Source: Propionibacteriaceae bacterium
GTDB lineage: Bacteria > Actinomycetota > Actinomycetes > Propionibacteriales > Propionibacteriaceae
Assembly: GCA_024636075.1 (NCBI GenBank)
Contig: JAGXHS010000038.1
Coordinates: 1-5,919, forward strand
DNA length: 5,919 nucleotides
Reading direction: 5' to 3'
Under the pieces are notes generated by a model that worked only from the letters and a program-made list of their open reading frames with translations, had not been told where the DNA came from and searched no databases. Shown here one piece after another: positions 5,647-5,919 of this stretch. The translations under genes were made by a program, and so were the position numbers. The stretch's first letter is position 1. Each line of letters starts with the position of its first letter.

Positions 5647-5653
5647 TTGAACG

Positions 5654-5919
5654 ATGGCTACGACGACCACCGCAAGCACGCATTGGGAAGGCAGCCTGAT
5701 GGAGGGCAGTGGCAGCACTGAGCTGACCACGTCCGGAGTCGCCACCCTGAAGGTCAACTGGGCCGCCCGCGCCGAGGCCGGGAAGGGCACCACGAACCCG
5801 GAGGAACTGATCGCCGCTGCGCACGCCACGTGCTACTCGATGGCACTGTCCAACAAGCTCGACGGTGACGGGACCCCCCCGGAGAGCTTGGACACCACCG
5901 CAAAGGTCAGCTTCCAGCC
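5654..5919 (+). CDS. osmC: OsmC-family peroxiredoxin, N-terminal part
   Basis: The first 88 residues of an OsmC/Ohr-superfamily protein are present. The family consists of cytoplasmic thiol peroxidases that reduce organic hydroperoxides using a Cys pair. The N-terminus (MATTTTASTHWEGSLMEGSG) has the family's aromatic-Gly pattern. The diagnostic motif NPEELIAAAHATCYSMALS lies at 48-66, with C60 as the predicted peroxidatic cysteine. DTTAKVSF at 80-87 begins the next beta strand. Family members have about 140 residues, so roughly 50, including the resolving cysteine, lie beyond the right edge. The motif fits the OsmC branch better than Ohr, but without the C-terminal half this is not certain. 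A run of seven C at 5874-5880 stays in frame (TPPES), so there is no sign of a frameshift. The gene is divergent from the membrane protein and preceded by two small inverted repeats. Confidence 0.88.
   Translation, partial: MATTTTASTHWEGSLMEGSGSTELTTSGVATLKVNWAARAEAGKGTTNPEELIAAAHATCYSMALSNKLDGDGTPPESLDTTAKVSFQ

Larger units (their letters stand above)
5406..5653. promoter_or_regulatory. Divergent intergenic region between the membrane protein and osmC
   Basis: These 248 bp must hold promoters for both divergent genes. I could not fix a confident -35/-10 pair on either strand. TAAGCT (minus strand, about 25 bases before the membrane-protein start) is only a weak -10. The region contains the 8-bp palindrome CTGATCAG (5488-5495) and three inverted repeats, described in their own entries at 5525-5560, 5598-5618 and 5623-5637. 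No small gene with a credible ribosome binding site is visible. Confidence 0.5.

Noticed and set aside
5874..5880. A run of seven C in osmC as a frameshift or phase-variation site.
   Set aside because: The reading frame on both sides fits the OsmC family. A run of seven in G+C-rich coding DNA is unremarkable.

Overview
The window looks like an actinobacterial chromosome fragment. It has high G+C throughout, GTG and ATG starts behind strong purine-rich ribosome binding sites, a DUF222/HNH (13E12-type) protein, a GH13 alpha-glucosidase with actinobacterial motifs, and a FadD15-like acyl-CoA ligase C-terminus. I cannot name the genus. The first 11 bases match the 3' end of the Tn5 mosaic end used in transposase-based sequencing libraries. 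The left edge is therefore probably a contig end with untrimmed adapter, and true genomic sequence starts at about position 12.

Layout from left to right: (1) plus strand, the last 69 codons of a long-chain acyl-CoA ligase (12-223), overlapped by a GTG-started tandem-hotdog acyl-CoA thioesterase (220-1104). (2) Minus strand, a GH13 alpha-glucosidase (2818-1097) whose stop codon overlaps the thioesterase stop tail to tail. It carries an exact 27-bp tandem duplication at its 3' end. (3) Minus strand, a DUF222/HNH endonuclease-like protein (4210-2846, start uncertain), 27 bp upstream of the glucosidase and possibly cotranscribed with it. (4) A 163-bp gap (4211-4373) with an A+T-rich pocket and two near-consensus actinobacterial DnaA boxes 21 bp apart. 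(5) Minus strand, a polytopic membrane protein with a DUF2157-like N-terminus (5405-4374). (6) A 248-bp divergent gap (5406-5653) with three inverted repeats. (7) Plus strand, the first 88 codons of an OsmC-family peroxiredoxin (5654 onward), cut by the right edge.

The ligase and thioesterase form a coupled acyl-CoA making and breaking pair. The glucosidase would release glucose from short alpha-glucosides in the cytoplasm. The OsmC protein would reduce organic hydroperoxides. The remaining genes are not functionally linked in any way I can show. This looks like ordinary core or near-core actinobacterial sequence. I found no phage, insertion sequence, CRISPR array or clearly new system. The most notable items are the adapter remnant, the in-frame 27-bp duplication, and the structured DNA upstream of osmC.
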